A stretch of DNA of 23,097 nucleotides from the NCBI GenBank assembly GCA_040003255.1, contig JBDUCV010000035.1, forward strand, positions 1 through 23,097, read 5' to 3'. Below, piece after piece: positions 1 through 6,672 of the stretch. The notes beneath the pieces were generated by a model. The model was not told the DNA's origin, did not search any database, and saw nothing but the letters and a program-made list of their open reading frames with translations. Positions within the stretch are counted from its first letter, which is position 1. Every line of letters begins with the position of its first letter. The DNA comes from JBDUCV01 sp040003255 (GTDB lineage: Bacteria; Actinomycetota; Actinomycetes; Mycobacteriales; Jatrophihabitantaceae). The position numbers and the translations under genes are program-made.

Positions 1-207
1 CTCATCAAGCGCGGCACGGTGATGCTCGGCTGGGCCGAACTGGAGGTCGCACCGCTCGGATCCGGCTCACGCGCGACCTGGACCGAGGAGATCACCGTGG
101 CCCCGATACCGAAGTGGGCTGACGCGGTGACCCGGGTGTCGTCGCGACTGATGTTCTCGCGCGTACTGCGGCGACTACTGGCGGACGAGCCGCCGACCGA
201 CGGATGA
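1..207 (+). CDS. SRPBCC (polyketide cyclase/START-like) family protein, C-terminal part
   Basis: The reading frame is open from base 1 and ends at TGA 205-207, so only about the last 68 residues are in the window. The segment GTVMLGWAELEVAPLGSGSR followed by a TWTEEITV strand resembles the last beta strands of SRPBCC proteins, where a glycine-rich turn precedes a T-W-x-E strand and a C-terminal helix closes a hydrophobic cavity. The rest (PKWADAVTRVSSRLMFSRVLRRLLADE) fits that closing helix. The family binds small hydrophobic ligands; the ligand cannot be inferred here. The call rests on a partial sequence and on pattern memory. Confidence 0.55.
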   Translation, partial: LIKRGTVMLGWAELEVAPLGSGSRATWTEEITVAPIPKWADAVTRVSSRLMFSRVLRRLLADEPPTDG

Positions 208-437
208 GCCATCCCACACGAAACTGTGCGTGTCCCCGCCTGGTGATCAACTCGCGGCTCCTGCGCGCTTTCGCGCCGCTTCGCTCACCAAACGTGTATT
301 GATCACGATGTTCGACACCGTCCTCGGACAGGTAACCGACCTCGAACCCGGCCAATGCGGGGGTCGCTGCCATCGCAGCCCATGTCGTCACACAAGCACA
401 GTCTCGACCGTCACCAATCCCCGGCCCGGCAGCGACG

Positions 438-495
438 CGCAACTTTCAGTTGAACAACGCAACTTCGATTGCAGCTTTCACGCGAACAACGCAGC
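438..495. repeat. Two 26-bp imperfect direct repeats, 32-bp period, operator-like
   Basis: Copies at 438-463 and 470-495 match at 21 of 26 positions and share the core CTTTCANNNGAACAACGCA. Copy 1 contains TTCA-GT-TGAA, an inverted pair of four-base half-sites; copy 2 keeps TTCA but has CGAA on the other side. The 32-bp period is close to three helical turns, which would put both copies on the same DNA face, as for paired repressor sites. No regulator gene is adjacent, so the operator role is inference. Confidence 0.4.
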
Positions 496-616
496 GTTGA
501 CCTGAACAGGACGACGCGGTGTCAATCCCAACTACAAGATCAAGACGCAGGTCGCCACACCTCTTGCATCCGGCGGCAGACTGGCGCGTGCGGGCGCTAG
601 CCCCCCGCGCGTCTAT

Positions 617-645
617 GCGACACGAAATGCCCGCAGCCGTACGGT
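617..645 (+). promoter_or_regulatory. Candidate promoter giving a leaderless transcript of the gene at 652
   Basis: A -35-like GCGACA (617-622) and a -10-like TACGGT (640-645) are 17 bp apart. The -10 box ends 6 nt before GTG 652, so transcription would begin at or next to the start codon. The same TANNNT-6 nt-start spacing occurs at tyrA, dnaX and the biotinyl carrier gene in this window, which also supports GTG 652 as the original start. Confidence 0.45.
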
Positions 646-651
646 GCCCAC

Positions 652-1347
652 GTGGCACGCGACAACCGGGATCATGACCACCCCCTCGCTCGGGCACTGG
701 CCGAAGCGGGCGCAAAACCCGACACGCTCACAGCGGAGGGGGGTGACAATCGCAGCGCGAAGAAGAACTGGGCGCAGCGATTTAGTAATGCACTGGCTAT
801 GACGGTCGCCGACGAGCTGCGTCCTCTGTATCCCAAGGCTCGAGTCACCCCACGCCCGGACGGATCCGGCCAGGAGTACAGCGTTGGTGGCAAGGTGGTT
901 CGTAAGAGGACGGACGTCGGAGTGTGGGACGACGCTGCCGGCCTGGTCGCCGGTGTCAATCAAGACATATACCTTCCGCGACACACACGGTGCGACGAGC
1001 CACAGACCGGCTCACGCGGGCCGATACGTCCGCAACGTCAAACGAAACGATATGGAACTACGGGACGAAGCTGACACGTTGCACCGTCGCCAGCCGTACG
1101 CCGTCCTCGCCGCGCTGTTCTTCATGAACGAGGATGCGAGTTGGGATGGCATCCAAGGTCAAAGCAGCTTCGCGCACGTTGTCTTCACCCTGCGAAAGCG
1201 GGCCGGGAGGCCCAGCCCCGACAGCCGCTTTGACCTCTTCGAGATGGTGTATGTCGGGCTGTTCAATGACGATGGTTTCGTTCGGTTCTTCCATGTCCGC
1301 GAGGCTCCTCCGAAGAATCAGCCGCCGCCAACAGAGGCGACGATAAG
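652..1347 (+). pseudogene. Frameshifted PD-(D/E)XK endonuclease-like gene, truncated at tRNA-Phe
   Basis: Two frames together make one protein. The first, from GTG 652, runs to about 957 and ends with KRTDVGVWDDAAGLVAGV; the second, one frame over, continues from about 956 with SIKTYTFRD and later NVKRNDMELRDEADTLHRRQPYAV, SSFAHVVFTLRKRAG and RFDLFEMVYVGLF. The D-(x)n-SIK arrangement spanning the break resembles the core of PD-(D/E)XK nucleases, and I remember uncharacterised actinobacterial proteins of this type described as restriction endonuclease-like. The lesion at about 956 is a net loss of two bases or gain of one. The second frame has no stop before tRNA-Phe; it reads through the antisense tRNA to 1453, so the natural C-terminus appears missing. 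A sequencing error could explain the shift but not the missing end. No methyltransferase partner is nearby. Confidence 0.65.
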
Positions 1348-1424
1348 TGGTGGCCAGGGGCAGGATCGAACTGCCGACCTACCGCTTTTCAGGCGGTCGC
1401 TCGTACCAACTGAGCTACCTGGCC
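1348..1424 (-). tRNA. tRNA-Phe (anticodon GAA), CCA encoded
   Basis: On the minus strand the acceptor arms GGCCAGG and CCTGGCC pair and are followed by discriminator A and an encoded CCA (1348-1350). The anticodon stem ACCGC/GCGGT holds the loop CTGAAAA, giving anticodon GAA. The T arm has GTTCGATCC. The 3' end faces the truncated endonuclease gene, the side on which integrases usually insert. Confidence 0.96.
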
Positions 1425-1449
1425 GTACTGATTGCGACGAGGCCGGAGT

Positions 1450-2112
1450 CTAGCCGACCACGTCGTCGAACCGTTCGAGCACGAGATCGATTACGGCCGG
1501 GTGGGCGCCGATCACCGGCGCTACGGCATCGACTCCCGCGTCCTCGGCAGCTGCGCGCAGGGCGTCCGCGAAGAAACCTTCGGCCAGCAGATACCCGGCG
1601 ACCGCGACCGAGCCGCGTTCTCGCAATGTCGCGAACGTCGCGGGCAGGTCGTCGGACATGGTGAGGGCGATGACCGCTCGCCCGAGCGCGCCAGCCAGGT
1701 CAGAGGCTGCCGCAGCGATTTCCTCGCGCGCCGCCGAGCGGCTCGATCCGGAACCAACGAGCGCGACCGCGTCCGCCTCGGCTCCGCCCGCCTCGCGCAG
1801 CCGATCGATGAGCGCCCGGGTGAGCAGCGCGTGCGGGCCGAGGTGGCGAGCGACCTGGACGTCACGCCGGCCAGCCACGACGGCCGGGATGTCCTGGGTC
1901 ACGTGGAACCCGGTCGACAGCAGCGCGGGCACCACCACGGCATCGCCCGAGCCGAGTGCCACGGCCAGGCTCGGTTCGGCGACGTCGACGAAGCACAGCT
2001 CGACAGTCAGCTCCGGCCGGCGGGCCTGGACTGAATCGGCCAACGCGGCGAGGGTGGCCAGCCCGGTCGTGGAACGGGTGCCATGCGCTGCGAGAAGCAG
2101 GCGGGTCATCAT
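1450..2112 (-). CDS. Sirohydrochlorin chelatase family protein (CbiX/SirB type)
   Basis: The protein has 220 residues, or 219 if the second of two adjacent ATGs is used. It has two repeats of the class II chelatase fold: the first starts with LLLAAHGTRS (His10), followed by VVVPALLSTGFHVTQDIP with His70, and the second half begins near AVALVGSGSSRS and ends with IGAHPAVIDLVLERF. His10 and His70 match the metal-binding histidines of CbiX/SirB, which insert Co2+ or Fe2+ into sirohydrochlorin for cobalamin or siroheme. The second-half equivalent of HGT is GSG, as expected for the non-catalytic half of the long form. The gene begins only 14 nt after the CCA of tRNA-Asp and ends 25 nt before tRNA-Phe on the same strand, so it probably shares the tRNA transcript. 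No cobalamin or siroheme genes are adjacent, so the metal is undecided. Confidence 0.85.
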   Translation of the reverse strand: MMTRLLLAAHGTRSTTGLATLAALADSVQARRPELTVELCFVDVAEPSLAVALGSGDAVVVPALLSTGFHVTQDIPAVVAGRRDVQVARHLGPHALLTRALIDRLREAGGAEADAVALVGSGSSRSAAREEIAAAASDLAGALGRAVIALTMSDDLPATFATLRERGSVAVAGYLLAEGFFADALRAAAEDAGVDAVAPVIGAHPAVIDLVLERFDDVVG

Positions 2113-2126
2113 CGATCAGTCAAACA

Positions 2127-2203
2127 TGGCGACCCCGACGGGACTCGAACCCGCGACCTCCGCCGTGACAGGGCGGCGCGCTAACCAACTGCGCTACGGG
2201 GCC
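2127..2203 (-). tRNA. tRNA-Asp (anticodon GTC), CCA encoded
   Basis: Minus-strand acceptor GGCCCCG pairs with CGGGGTC (one G-U), followed by discriminator G and an encoded CCA at 2127-2129. The anticodon stem CCGCC/GGCGG encloses CTGTCAC, giving GTC. The T loop is GGGTTCGAGTCCC. It lies 29 nt downstream of tRNA-Glu on the same strand. Confidence 0.96.
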
Positions 2204-2232
2204 TCGGCCGGATCGTGATCCAGCGGTGACCG

Positions 2233-2305
2233 TGCCCCCAACGGGATTCGAACCCGTGCTACCGCCTTGAAAGGGCGGCGTCCTGGGCCTCTAGACGATG
2301 AGGGC
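2233..2305 (-). tRNA. tRNA-Glu (anticodon TTC), no encoded CCA
   Basis: Minus-strand 5' end GCCCTCA pairs with TGGGGGC, then discriminator A followed by CGG, so CCA must be added by nucleotidyltransferase. The anticodon stem CCGCC/GGCGG encloses CTTTCAA, giving TTC. A -10-like TAGCAT lies at 2320-2325 on the minus strand, a plausible promoter for the Glu-Asp-chelatase-Phe transcript. Confidence 0.96.
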
Positions 2306-2315
2306 GGACGAACCG

Positions 2316-2360
2316 CCCCATGCTAGCCGAGCTCCGTTGTGAGCCCGCCCAGCATAGGGG
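2316..2360 (-). terminator. Hairpin downstream of the asparaginase gene, possible terminator
   Basis: CCCCATGCT at 2316-2324 pairs with AGCATAGGGG at 2351-2360 except for one bulged A, with a loop of about 26 nt. It lies between the asparaginase stop and tRNA-Glu. It has no T-run and overlaps the TAGCAT box proposed for the tRNA promoter, so the terminator role is weak. Confidence 0.25.
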
Positions 2361-2425
2361 ACGGCCAAGCCACCCTCCAAAGCGATGCTTGAGCTGGTCG
2401 AAAGCCTGTCTCAACCGGCGGTCGG

Positions 2426-3385
2426 TCACCGCGCGGCTGGGCGGAAGCGGACGACGCCGACGGGAACGCCGCCACCGAGCAGTGCGAGCTCGGCAAGTTC
2501 GTCGAGCACCCCGGCCTCGACACCGAGGATGCGCAACGCCGCTACGACCGCCCGATCGGCGGCCCGCATCGCCCCGTCGTCGATCTTGATGGCCAGCGCC
2601 GATCCGTCCGGCAATGCGGCCGCCCAGACTCCTTCGGCGCCGTCCTTGGCGATTAGGCCGGGGATTCCGCTCATCAGCTGCGTCACGGGTCGAGCCGAGC
2701 CGCCCACCAGGTCGGGACGCGCGCGCATCGCATCTGCCACGTCGCGCTGCGGCCCGCCGGCCGCAAGCGCAAGTCGGCTGAAGGCCCGGGCCACGCCGTA
2801 CAAGCTGATCGCAAGCACCGGCGCGCCGCACCCGTCCACCCCGAGGCCGCGGACCTGGTCGCCGGACAGTTCGGCGACGGTGCCCGCGAGCGCCTGCTGC
2901 AGCGGATGCATCGGATCGAGGTAACTCTCGATCGGCCAATCGCGAGCAGCGGCAGTAAGCAGCATCGCGGCATGCTTGCCCGAGCAGTTCATCGCGATCC
3001 GTGCGGGTTGGCGGCGGCTCGCGATCCACTCCTCGCGCGCGGCCTCGCCAAGTGGCCGGTCCGGTGGGCAACCCAGGTCCTCGACAGTGAAGCCGCCACG
3101 GGCGAGCATCGCCTGGACCACGGCAAGATGCATCGGCTCGCCGGAATGCGACGCGCAAGCCAGCGCGAGCTGCTCGGGCTCGACGTCTAAGCCGAGCCGG
3201 CGCATGCCCACCGCCTGCAGCGGCTTGTTCGACGAACGCGGGAACATCGGCTGCTGCGGATCACCGAATGCGGCGAGGACTCCGCCGGACGGATCGAGCG
3301 CCACGAGGTGACCGGTGTGCACGCTCTCGACGACGCCGGAGCGGACGACCTCGACCAAGGGGACGCCCGGATGCAGCGTGATCAT
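2426..3385 (-). CDS. Asparaginase II-type protein (PF06089-like)
   Basis: The protein has 319 residues from ATG 3385, a start chosen because MITLHPGVPLVEVVRSG matches the family's N-terminus and the longer frame upstream is low-complexity shadow of the tyrA end. Family segments are FPRSSNKPLQAVGM (49-61), CASHSGEPMH (77-86), MNCSGKHAAML (132-142), VDGCGAPV (183-190) and the glycine-rich tail LLGGGVPVGVV (302-312). The family is thought to hydrolyse L-asparagine to aspartate and ammonia and resembles the Ser/Thr nucleophile of beta-lactamase-like folds more than the classical AnsA/AnsB enzymes. The gene follows tyrA by 25 nt on the same strand and is probably co-transcribed with it. I see no signal peptide, so it should be cytoplasmic. 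The substrate is taken from the family and not shown here. Confidence 0.87.
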   Translation of the reverse strand: MITLHPGVPLVEVVRSGVVESVHTGHLVALDPSGGVLAAFGDPQQPMFPRSSNKPLQAVGMRRLGLDVEPEQLALACASHSGEPMHLAVVQAMLARGGFTVEDLGCPPDRPLGEAAREEWIASRRQPARIAMNCSGKHAAMLLTAAARDWPIESYLDPMHPLQQALAGTVAELSGDQVRGLGVDGCGAPVLAISLYGVARAFSRLALAAGGPQRDVADAMRARPDLVGGSARPVTQLMSGIPGLIAKDGAEGVWAAALPDGSALAIKIDDGAMRAADRAVVAALRILGVEAGVLDELAELALLGGGVPVGVVRFRPAAR

Positions 3386-3410
3386 TTGGCCGACACCGGG
3401 CAAGGCGCCG

Positions 3411-4376
3411 CTACCGGACCGGCCGCATGCCGAGCAGCCGCACGCCGTCGTCGTCGCGCAACACGGCGGTGATCCAACCACCGTCACGTCCGTGCAGGCG
3501 CAACGCGGCCGGATCGGCGATCAGCTCGACCGGCTCGAACCGGCGGTGTTCCCAGTTGACGCGCGCGTCGTGGCCGGCGACCGCCAGCTCGAGCACCGAC
3601 CCGGCGCGTGCCAGATCGTCCCGCGTGCTGATCAGACGCAGGATCACGTCGTCCAGCGCGCTCACCAGCGATGGGTTCGCGTCGCACCAGGTGGCGACCA
3701 GCTCCGGCCTGGTCCGGGCGACGCGCGAGCCCGACATGTACGACCCGGCGGCGAGGCTCAAGCCCAGCGGGCCGCCGGCGAGGCCGGTGAGCGCCAGCGC
3801 CTCGGCGAGCACGTGCGGCAGGCCGATCACCCGAGCGATGGCAGCGTCCTGCTCCATGGCGGTCGCTGGCACCGGCTTGGCGCCGAGATCGCAGGTCAGC
3901 TCAGCCATGCCGAGCCAGGCGTCGAGGTCGGTGTCGGTCTCGAGGGTGAGCGCCCAGGGCGCGTCACGGAACAGCAGCGGATCCGCCGCCCCCCAGCCGC
4001 TCTCCTCGGTGCCGGCGAGTGGATGACCGCCCACGAACCGGGCGGAGGGCACGATGGCGCGGACCGCGTCCAGCACCGGAGCCTTCAGCGTCCCAACATC
4101 GGTGAGCACAGCGCCTGGGTGCAGATGCGGTGCGAGCGAACGCAGCGCGTCGGCGACCTGCGGCAGCGGCATCGCCAGGATGACGAGATCTGCGCCGTGT
4201 GCCGCGCCTGCGTCGGTGGCTGCGACCGGATGGCCCGAGCTGCTCGCCGCCATGGCGGTCATGGGGTCGGCGTCGTATCCGACGACCTCGAGACCGCTGT
4301 GCCGGATGGCCTGCAGGAGCGAGCCGCCGATCAGGCCAAGGCCCAGCACGGCGACCCGGCCGAACGAAGCGGTCAC
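3411..4376 (-). CDS. tyrA: Prephenate dehydrogenase
   Basis: This 321-residue protein starts with GTG 4376. A Rossmann nucleotide-binding loop GLGLIGGS (12-19) is followed by the acidic residue of VVGYDADP, suited to NAD. The family signature GGHPLAGTEESGW (116-128) contains the histidine that positions prephenate's hydroxyl. The enzyme oxidatively decarboxylates prephenate to 4-hydroxyphenylpyruvate in tyrosine synthesis. There is no fused chorismate mutase; the last 60 residues are too short for a complete ACT domain. A TACGGT box ends 6 nt before the GTG, suggesting a leaderless message. The gene is divergent from the tadA operon, as tyrA is from the tadA region in M. tuberculosis (from memory), which supports the assignment. 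Confidence 0.93.
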   Translation of the reverse strand: MTASFGRVAVLGLGLIGGSLLQAIRHSGLEVVGYDADPMTAMAASSSGHPVAATDAGAAHGADLVILAMPLPQVADALRSLAPHLHPGAVLTDVGTLKAPVLDAVRAIVPSARFVGGHPLAGTEESGWGAADPLLFRDAPWALTLETDTDLDAWLGMAELTCDLGAKPVPATAMEQDAAIARVIGLPHVLAEALALTGLAGGPLGLSLAAGSYMSGSRVARTRPELVATWCDANPSLVSALDDVILRLISTRDDLARAGSVLELAVAGHDARVNWEHRRFEPVELIADPAALRLHGRDGGWITAVLRDDDGVRLLGMRPVR

Positions 4377-4382
4377 CGGCGA

Positions 4383-4388
4383 ACCGTA
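4383..4388 (-). promoter_or_regulatory. Candidate -10 box for leaderless tyrA
   Basis: On the minus strand TACGGT is followed by 6 nt and then GTG 4376. The same hexamer with the same spacing precedes GTG 652. No convincing -35 box is visible at 16-18 bp. Confidence 0.4.
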
Positions 4389-4477
4389 GCCGTTGTGCGG
4401 CGTCGACTAGTGACGGGATGGCTTGGCGTGCCAGGATCGTCGGCGTCGGGAGGCATGGGACCAGGACGGTGGCAGTC

Positions 4478-4957
4478 ATGGCAAAGCGCGGGTACGCGAT
4501 CGCGGTGATCCGCGACGCGGGGCAGTGGCGGTGCGAGCCGTTGCCGCCCGCTGTCCTCGGCGACCTCGGCGTGTTGCTGTCCGCCTTGCGTTCGCAGCCG
4601 CCAGAGGGCGGCCCGTTCGTGGTGGCGAATGTCGACGACGAATTCTTTCTCATCGCCCGGCTCGACGGCGCGCGGATCTCGCTGATGCTGAGCGACCTCA
4701 CGGCTGCGGTCGAATATCCGCTCGCCCAGCAGGTGCTCGACCGCCTAGGCGAAGACCCGCCAGAGGATGACGAGCTCGACGAAGTCTGGCCGATCGGTGA
4801 CCTCGACCTGTTCGCCGATTTAGGACTCTCGGAGGAAGAGATGGAGCAAGTGCTCGACGACCTCGACGCCTACCCTGACGAGATGCTGGCCACGATCATC
4901 GAACGGATCGGCCTCGCCGAGCCTTACGCGCGGGCCACTGAGTCTGCGCGGGTCTGA
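4478..4957 (+). CDS. tRNA adenosine deaminase-associated protein, first paralogue
   Basis: This acidic 159-residue protein starts at ATG 4478, which has AGGA 11 nt upstream; in-frame ATG 4418 would add 20 residues of poor character. It begins GYAIAVIRDAGQWRCEPLP and has a central segment with DDEFFLIARLDGARISLMLSD and AAVEYPLAQQVLDRLG, then a run of Asp/Glu (EDPPEDDELDEVW) and a helix with EEEMEQVLDDLDAYPDEML. This pattern matches the actinobacterial family named for its position next to tadA; its biochemical role is not known. It is the first gene of an operon with the paralogue at 4969 (11-nt gap) and tadA. The high acidity suggests a binding partner for a basic protein or nucleic acid mimic, but that is speculation. 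Confidence 0.82.
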   Translation: MAKRGYAIAVIRDAGQWRCEPLPPAVLGDLGVLLSALRSQPPEGGPFVVANVDDEFFLIARLDGARISLMLSDLTAAVEYPLAQQVLDRLGEDPPEDDELDEVWPIGDLDLFADLGLSEEEMEQVLDDLDAYPDEMLATIIERIGLAEPYARATESARV

Positions 4958-4968
4958 CGGGGCGTCAG

Positions 4969-5457
4969 ATGAGCTACTTCGCCGCTGTGCTCGCCCGGCA
5001 CCGCGATCGGTGGCGCGCCGCCGAGGTGGACCTGGCCGATTGCGAAAGCGTCGACGATATCGCCGAGGTGGCGCGGGAGGTGCCCGGCGAAATTCGGCTG
5101 CTCGTTGTCGAACAGGACGACGAGTACGCCGTCTTGGCGCGAATCGACGCCGACGACGAACCCCGCGTCTTCCTGTCCGACGGACATGCAGCGGATGCCT
5201 ATCCGCTGGCGGCTGTCATCGCGGCCGAGCTGGAAGAGATCGGCGGCGAGGACATCGACGAGGAACTCTTTGGCGACGCGCCGATTCGCCACGACTGCGC
5301 GCCGTTCGGTGATCCGTCGGTGGTTGAGGATCTCGGTACGCCATCCCCGGAGCTACTCGAGCTCTGCGCGCACGAGGGCACCCTGCCGGTCGACCTGATC
5401 CTCGCGGTGTGCGAAAGGGCGGGCTGCGTCGAGGCATTCGAAGCCGTCCGGGCGTGA
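4969..5457 (+). CDS. tRNA adenosine deaminase-associated protein, second paralogue
   Basis: This 162-residue acidic protein from ATG 4969 aligns with its upstream neighbour: SYFAAVLARHRDRW matches the neighbour's N-terminus, VVEQDDEYAVLARIDAD matches VVANVDDEFFLIARLDG, and FLSDGHAADAYPLAAVIAAELEEIG matches LMLSD...AVEYPLAQQVLDRLG. Both have an acidic stretch after the core and a C-terminal helical region. It overlaps the tadA start codon (GTGA at 5454-5457), so translation of the two is likely coupled, and this copy is the better candidate for the direct partner of TadA. Tandem duplication followed by divergence is the simplest explanation. Function is unknown for the family. Confidence 0.8.
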   Translation: MSYFAAVLARHRDRWRAAEVDLADCESVDDIAEVAREVPGEIRLLVVEQDDEYAVLARIDADDEPRVFLSDGHAADAYPLAAVIAAELEEIGGEDIDEELFGDAPIRHDCAPFGDPSVVEDLGTPSPELLELCAHEGTLPVDLILAVCERAGCVEAFEAVRA

Positions 5458-5906
5458 TCGAGCTCGACGACGCGATCGGGTTGGCACTCGACGCGGCGCG
5501 CGGCGCGCTGGATTGCGGTGACGTGCCGGTAGGGGCGGTGTTGCTCGATGCGTCCGGCGCCGTGATCGCGGTCGCGCACAACGAGCGGGAGGCGCGCCAG
5601 GACCCGACCGCGCATGCCGAGATGCTGGCGCTGCGCCGTGGCGCGTCGGCTCTCGGTTCGTGGCAGCTGACCGGATGCACCCTTGCCGTGACGCTTGAGC
5701 CATGCACCATGTGCGCCGGCGCCCTCGTCGCGTCCCGGGTCGCGCGGCTCGTCTTCGGGGCGTGGGACCCGAAGGCGGGAGCGGTCGGATCGCTGTGGGA
5801 TCTGGTGCGTGACCGCCGGTCAAACCACCGTCCGGAGGTGGTCGCGGGCGTTCGAGCGACGGAGTGCGGGACCTTGCTCGCCGAGTTCTTCGCAGCCAAG
5901 CGCTGA
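5454..5906 (+). CDS. tadA: tRNA adenosine(34) deaminase
   Basis: The enzyme has 150 residues from GTG 5454, which overlaps the stop of the upstream gene. The zinc-dependent cytidine deaminase-like signature is complete: HAE (His54, Glu56) and PCTMC (Cys84, Cys87), with PVGAVLL and the segment AHNERE before it. TadA deaminates adenosine 34 to inosine in the anticodon of tRNA-Arg(ACG). The length matches bacterial TadA. It is the last gene of the operon with the two acidic partner proteins; tRNA-Ser(CGA) begins 25 nt after the stop. Guanine or cytosine deaminases share the fold, but the motif spacing and the neighbours favour TadA. Confidence 0.93.
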   Translation: MIELDDAIGLALDAARGALDCGDVPVGAVLLDASGAVIAVAHNEREARQDPTAHAEMLALRRGASALGSWQLTGCTLAVTLEPCTMCAGALVASRVARLVFGAWDPKAGAVGSLWDLVRDRRSNHRPEVVAGVRATECGTLLAEFFAAKR

Positions 5907-5931
5907 TCGCCGCTGCGGTAGTCTCTTCGGC

Positions 5932-6019
5932 GGTGGCGTGTCCGAGCGGCCGAAGGAGCACGCCTCGAAAGCGTGTGAGGTGAAAGCCTCCGTGGGTTCA
6001 AATCCCACCGCCACCGCCA
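5932..6019 (+). tRNA. tRNA-Ser (anticodon CGA), CCA encoded
   Basis: Acceptor GGTGGCG pairs with CGCCACC, then discriminator G and CCA (6017-6019). The anticodon stem CACGC/GCGTG encloses CTCGAAA, giving CGA. A long variable arm (GTGAGGTGAAAGCCTCC region) is typical of class II serine tRNAs. TAGTCT at 5919-5924, inside the tail of the preceding gene's downstream region, is a possible -10 box. Confidence 0.96.
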
Positions 6020-6159
6020 CTGACCACTCGAGGCGTTGAGCCAATGGACCGTCACGACGTTAGGGGCGCCCCGGTGTGTCCGCTGGCCGGCATGCCGCAC
6101 CCTTCGTCGGTGACAATCGGCACTGGAAAGTCGACTGCCCGGGGGTGCATGCTGAAGGG

Positions 6160-6609
6160 GTGACCACTTCGTCCGGCGGGACGCCGCCACTCCGGATCGG
6201 TAACCACGAGCGCCGGGCCGCGTACGCGGCGCTCGATGCACATCTCGACGGCGGTCGACTGGACGCCGACGAGTACGGCGAGCGTTATGCCAAGGCCACC
6301 ATGGCCCGCACGCGAGAGGAGCTGGACGTCCTCTTCCTCGACCTGCCGGCGCCGCACCCGATGAAGCCTGCGCGCGCGACCAAGAACGTGGCATGGACGC
6401 TGGCCACGGGGCCATGGCAGCGCTACCTGCCGGCATCTGTGGTGGGCCGGATCGCGGCGGCGATCGTGCTAGTGGCCGCGCTGTGCTTTCTGATTCCGGT
6501 GGCCGCGGCCGGAGCCCTCGTCTGGTTCGTGGTCATTCCGATGCTCACCGGTCGCGGCTGCGGCAGGCGCCGGCACGACCGAACCTGGTCCCAATCCGCC
6601 GCGCGCTAA
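6160..6609 (+). CDS. DUF1707 (SHOCT-like) domain membrane protein
   Basis: The chosen GTG 6160 gives 149 residues; GTG 6145 is also possible. The start of the conserved domain, LRIGNHERRAAYAALDAHLD followed by GRLDADEYGERYAKATMARTREEL and FLDLP (11-63), is the DUF1707 pattern common in actinobacteria. A hydrophobic stretch of about 35 residues (95-129) can span the membrane once or twice, and the tail is basic (GRGCGRRRHDR), placing it in the cytoplasm. DUF1707 proteins have no established function; the small helical domain is thought to mediate protein contacts or oligomerisation at the membrane. CATGCT 6 nt before the GTG resembles the leaderless signature seen elsewhere in the window. It has no obvious operon partner. 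Confidence 0.8.
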   Translation: MTTSSGGTPPLRIGNHERRAAYAALDAHLDGGRLDADEYGERYAKATMARTREELDVLFLDLPAPHPMKPARATKNVAWTLATGPWQRYLPASVVGRIAAAIVLVAALCFLIPVAAAGALVWFVVIPMLTGRGCGRRRHDRTWSQSAAR

Positions 6610-6672
6610 CTCATCGCTGGCGCACGCCGCGACCATGCCCAAGCCCCCATCGTGCCGGGCGAAAATGCAGTG

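Larger units (their letters stand above)
208..651. other. Gene-poor interval before the endonuclease pseudogene
   Basis: No open frame in this 444-base stretch looks like a protein to me; the frames present have low-complexity Arg/Ala/Pro-rich translations typical of shadows in high-GC DNA. The interval contains two operator-like repeats (438-463 and 470-495), an 8-base inverted pair GTGATCAA/TTGATCAC near 241 and 299, and a promoter-like pair just before the gene at 652. It may be part of a decayed insertion next to tRNA-Phe. Confidence 0.5.

Noticed and set aside
92..505. Overlapping frames on both strands in the gene-poor interval
   Set aside because: No start signal, no family resemblance, and the translations look like random high-GC sequence.
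2259..3158. 299-codon minus-strand frame over the asparaginase gene
   Set aside because: Arg-rich translation, overlaps tRNA-Glu and a gene with clear family motifs in the other frame.
3315..4508. 397-codon plus-strand frame
   Set aside because: It is antisense to tyrA and has the compositional bias of a shadow frame; tyrA has its NAD loop and HPLAG motif.
6063..6072. Perfect palindrome GGGGCGCCCC after tRNA-Ser(CGA)
   Set aside because: Ten bases without a loop or T-run; expected by chance in such GC-rich DNA and not a convincing terminator.
5216..6436. 406-codon minus-strand frame
   Set aside because: Crosses tadA and tRNA-Ser(CGA) in antisense; translation is Arg/Ser/Pro-rich low complexity.
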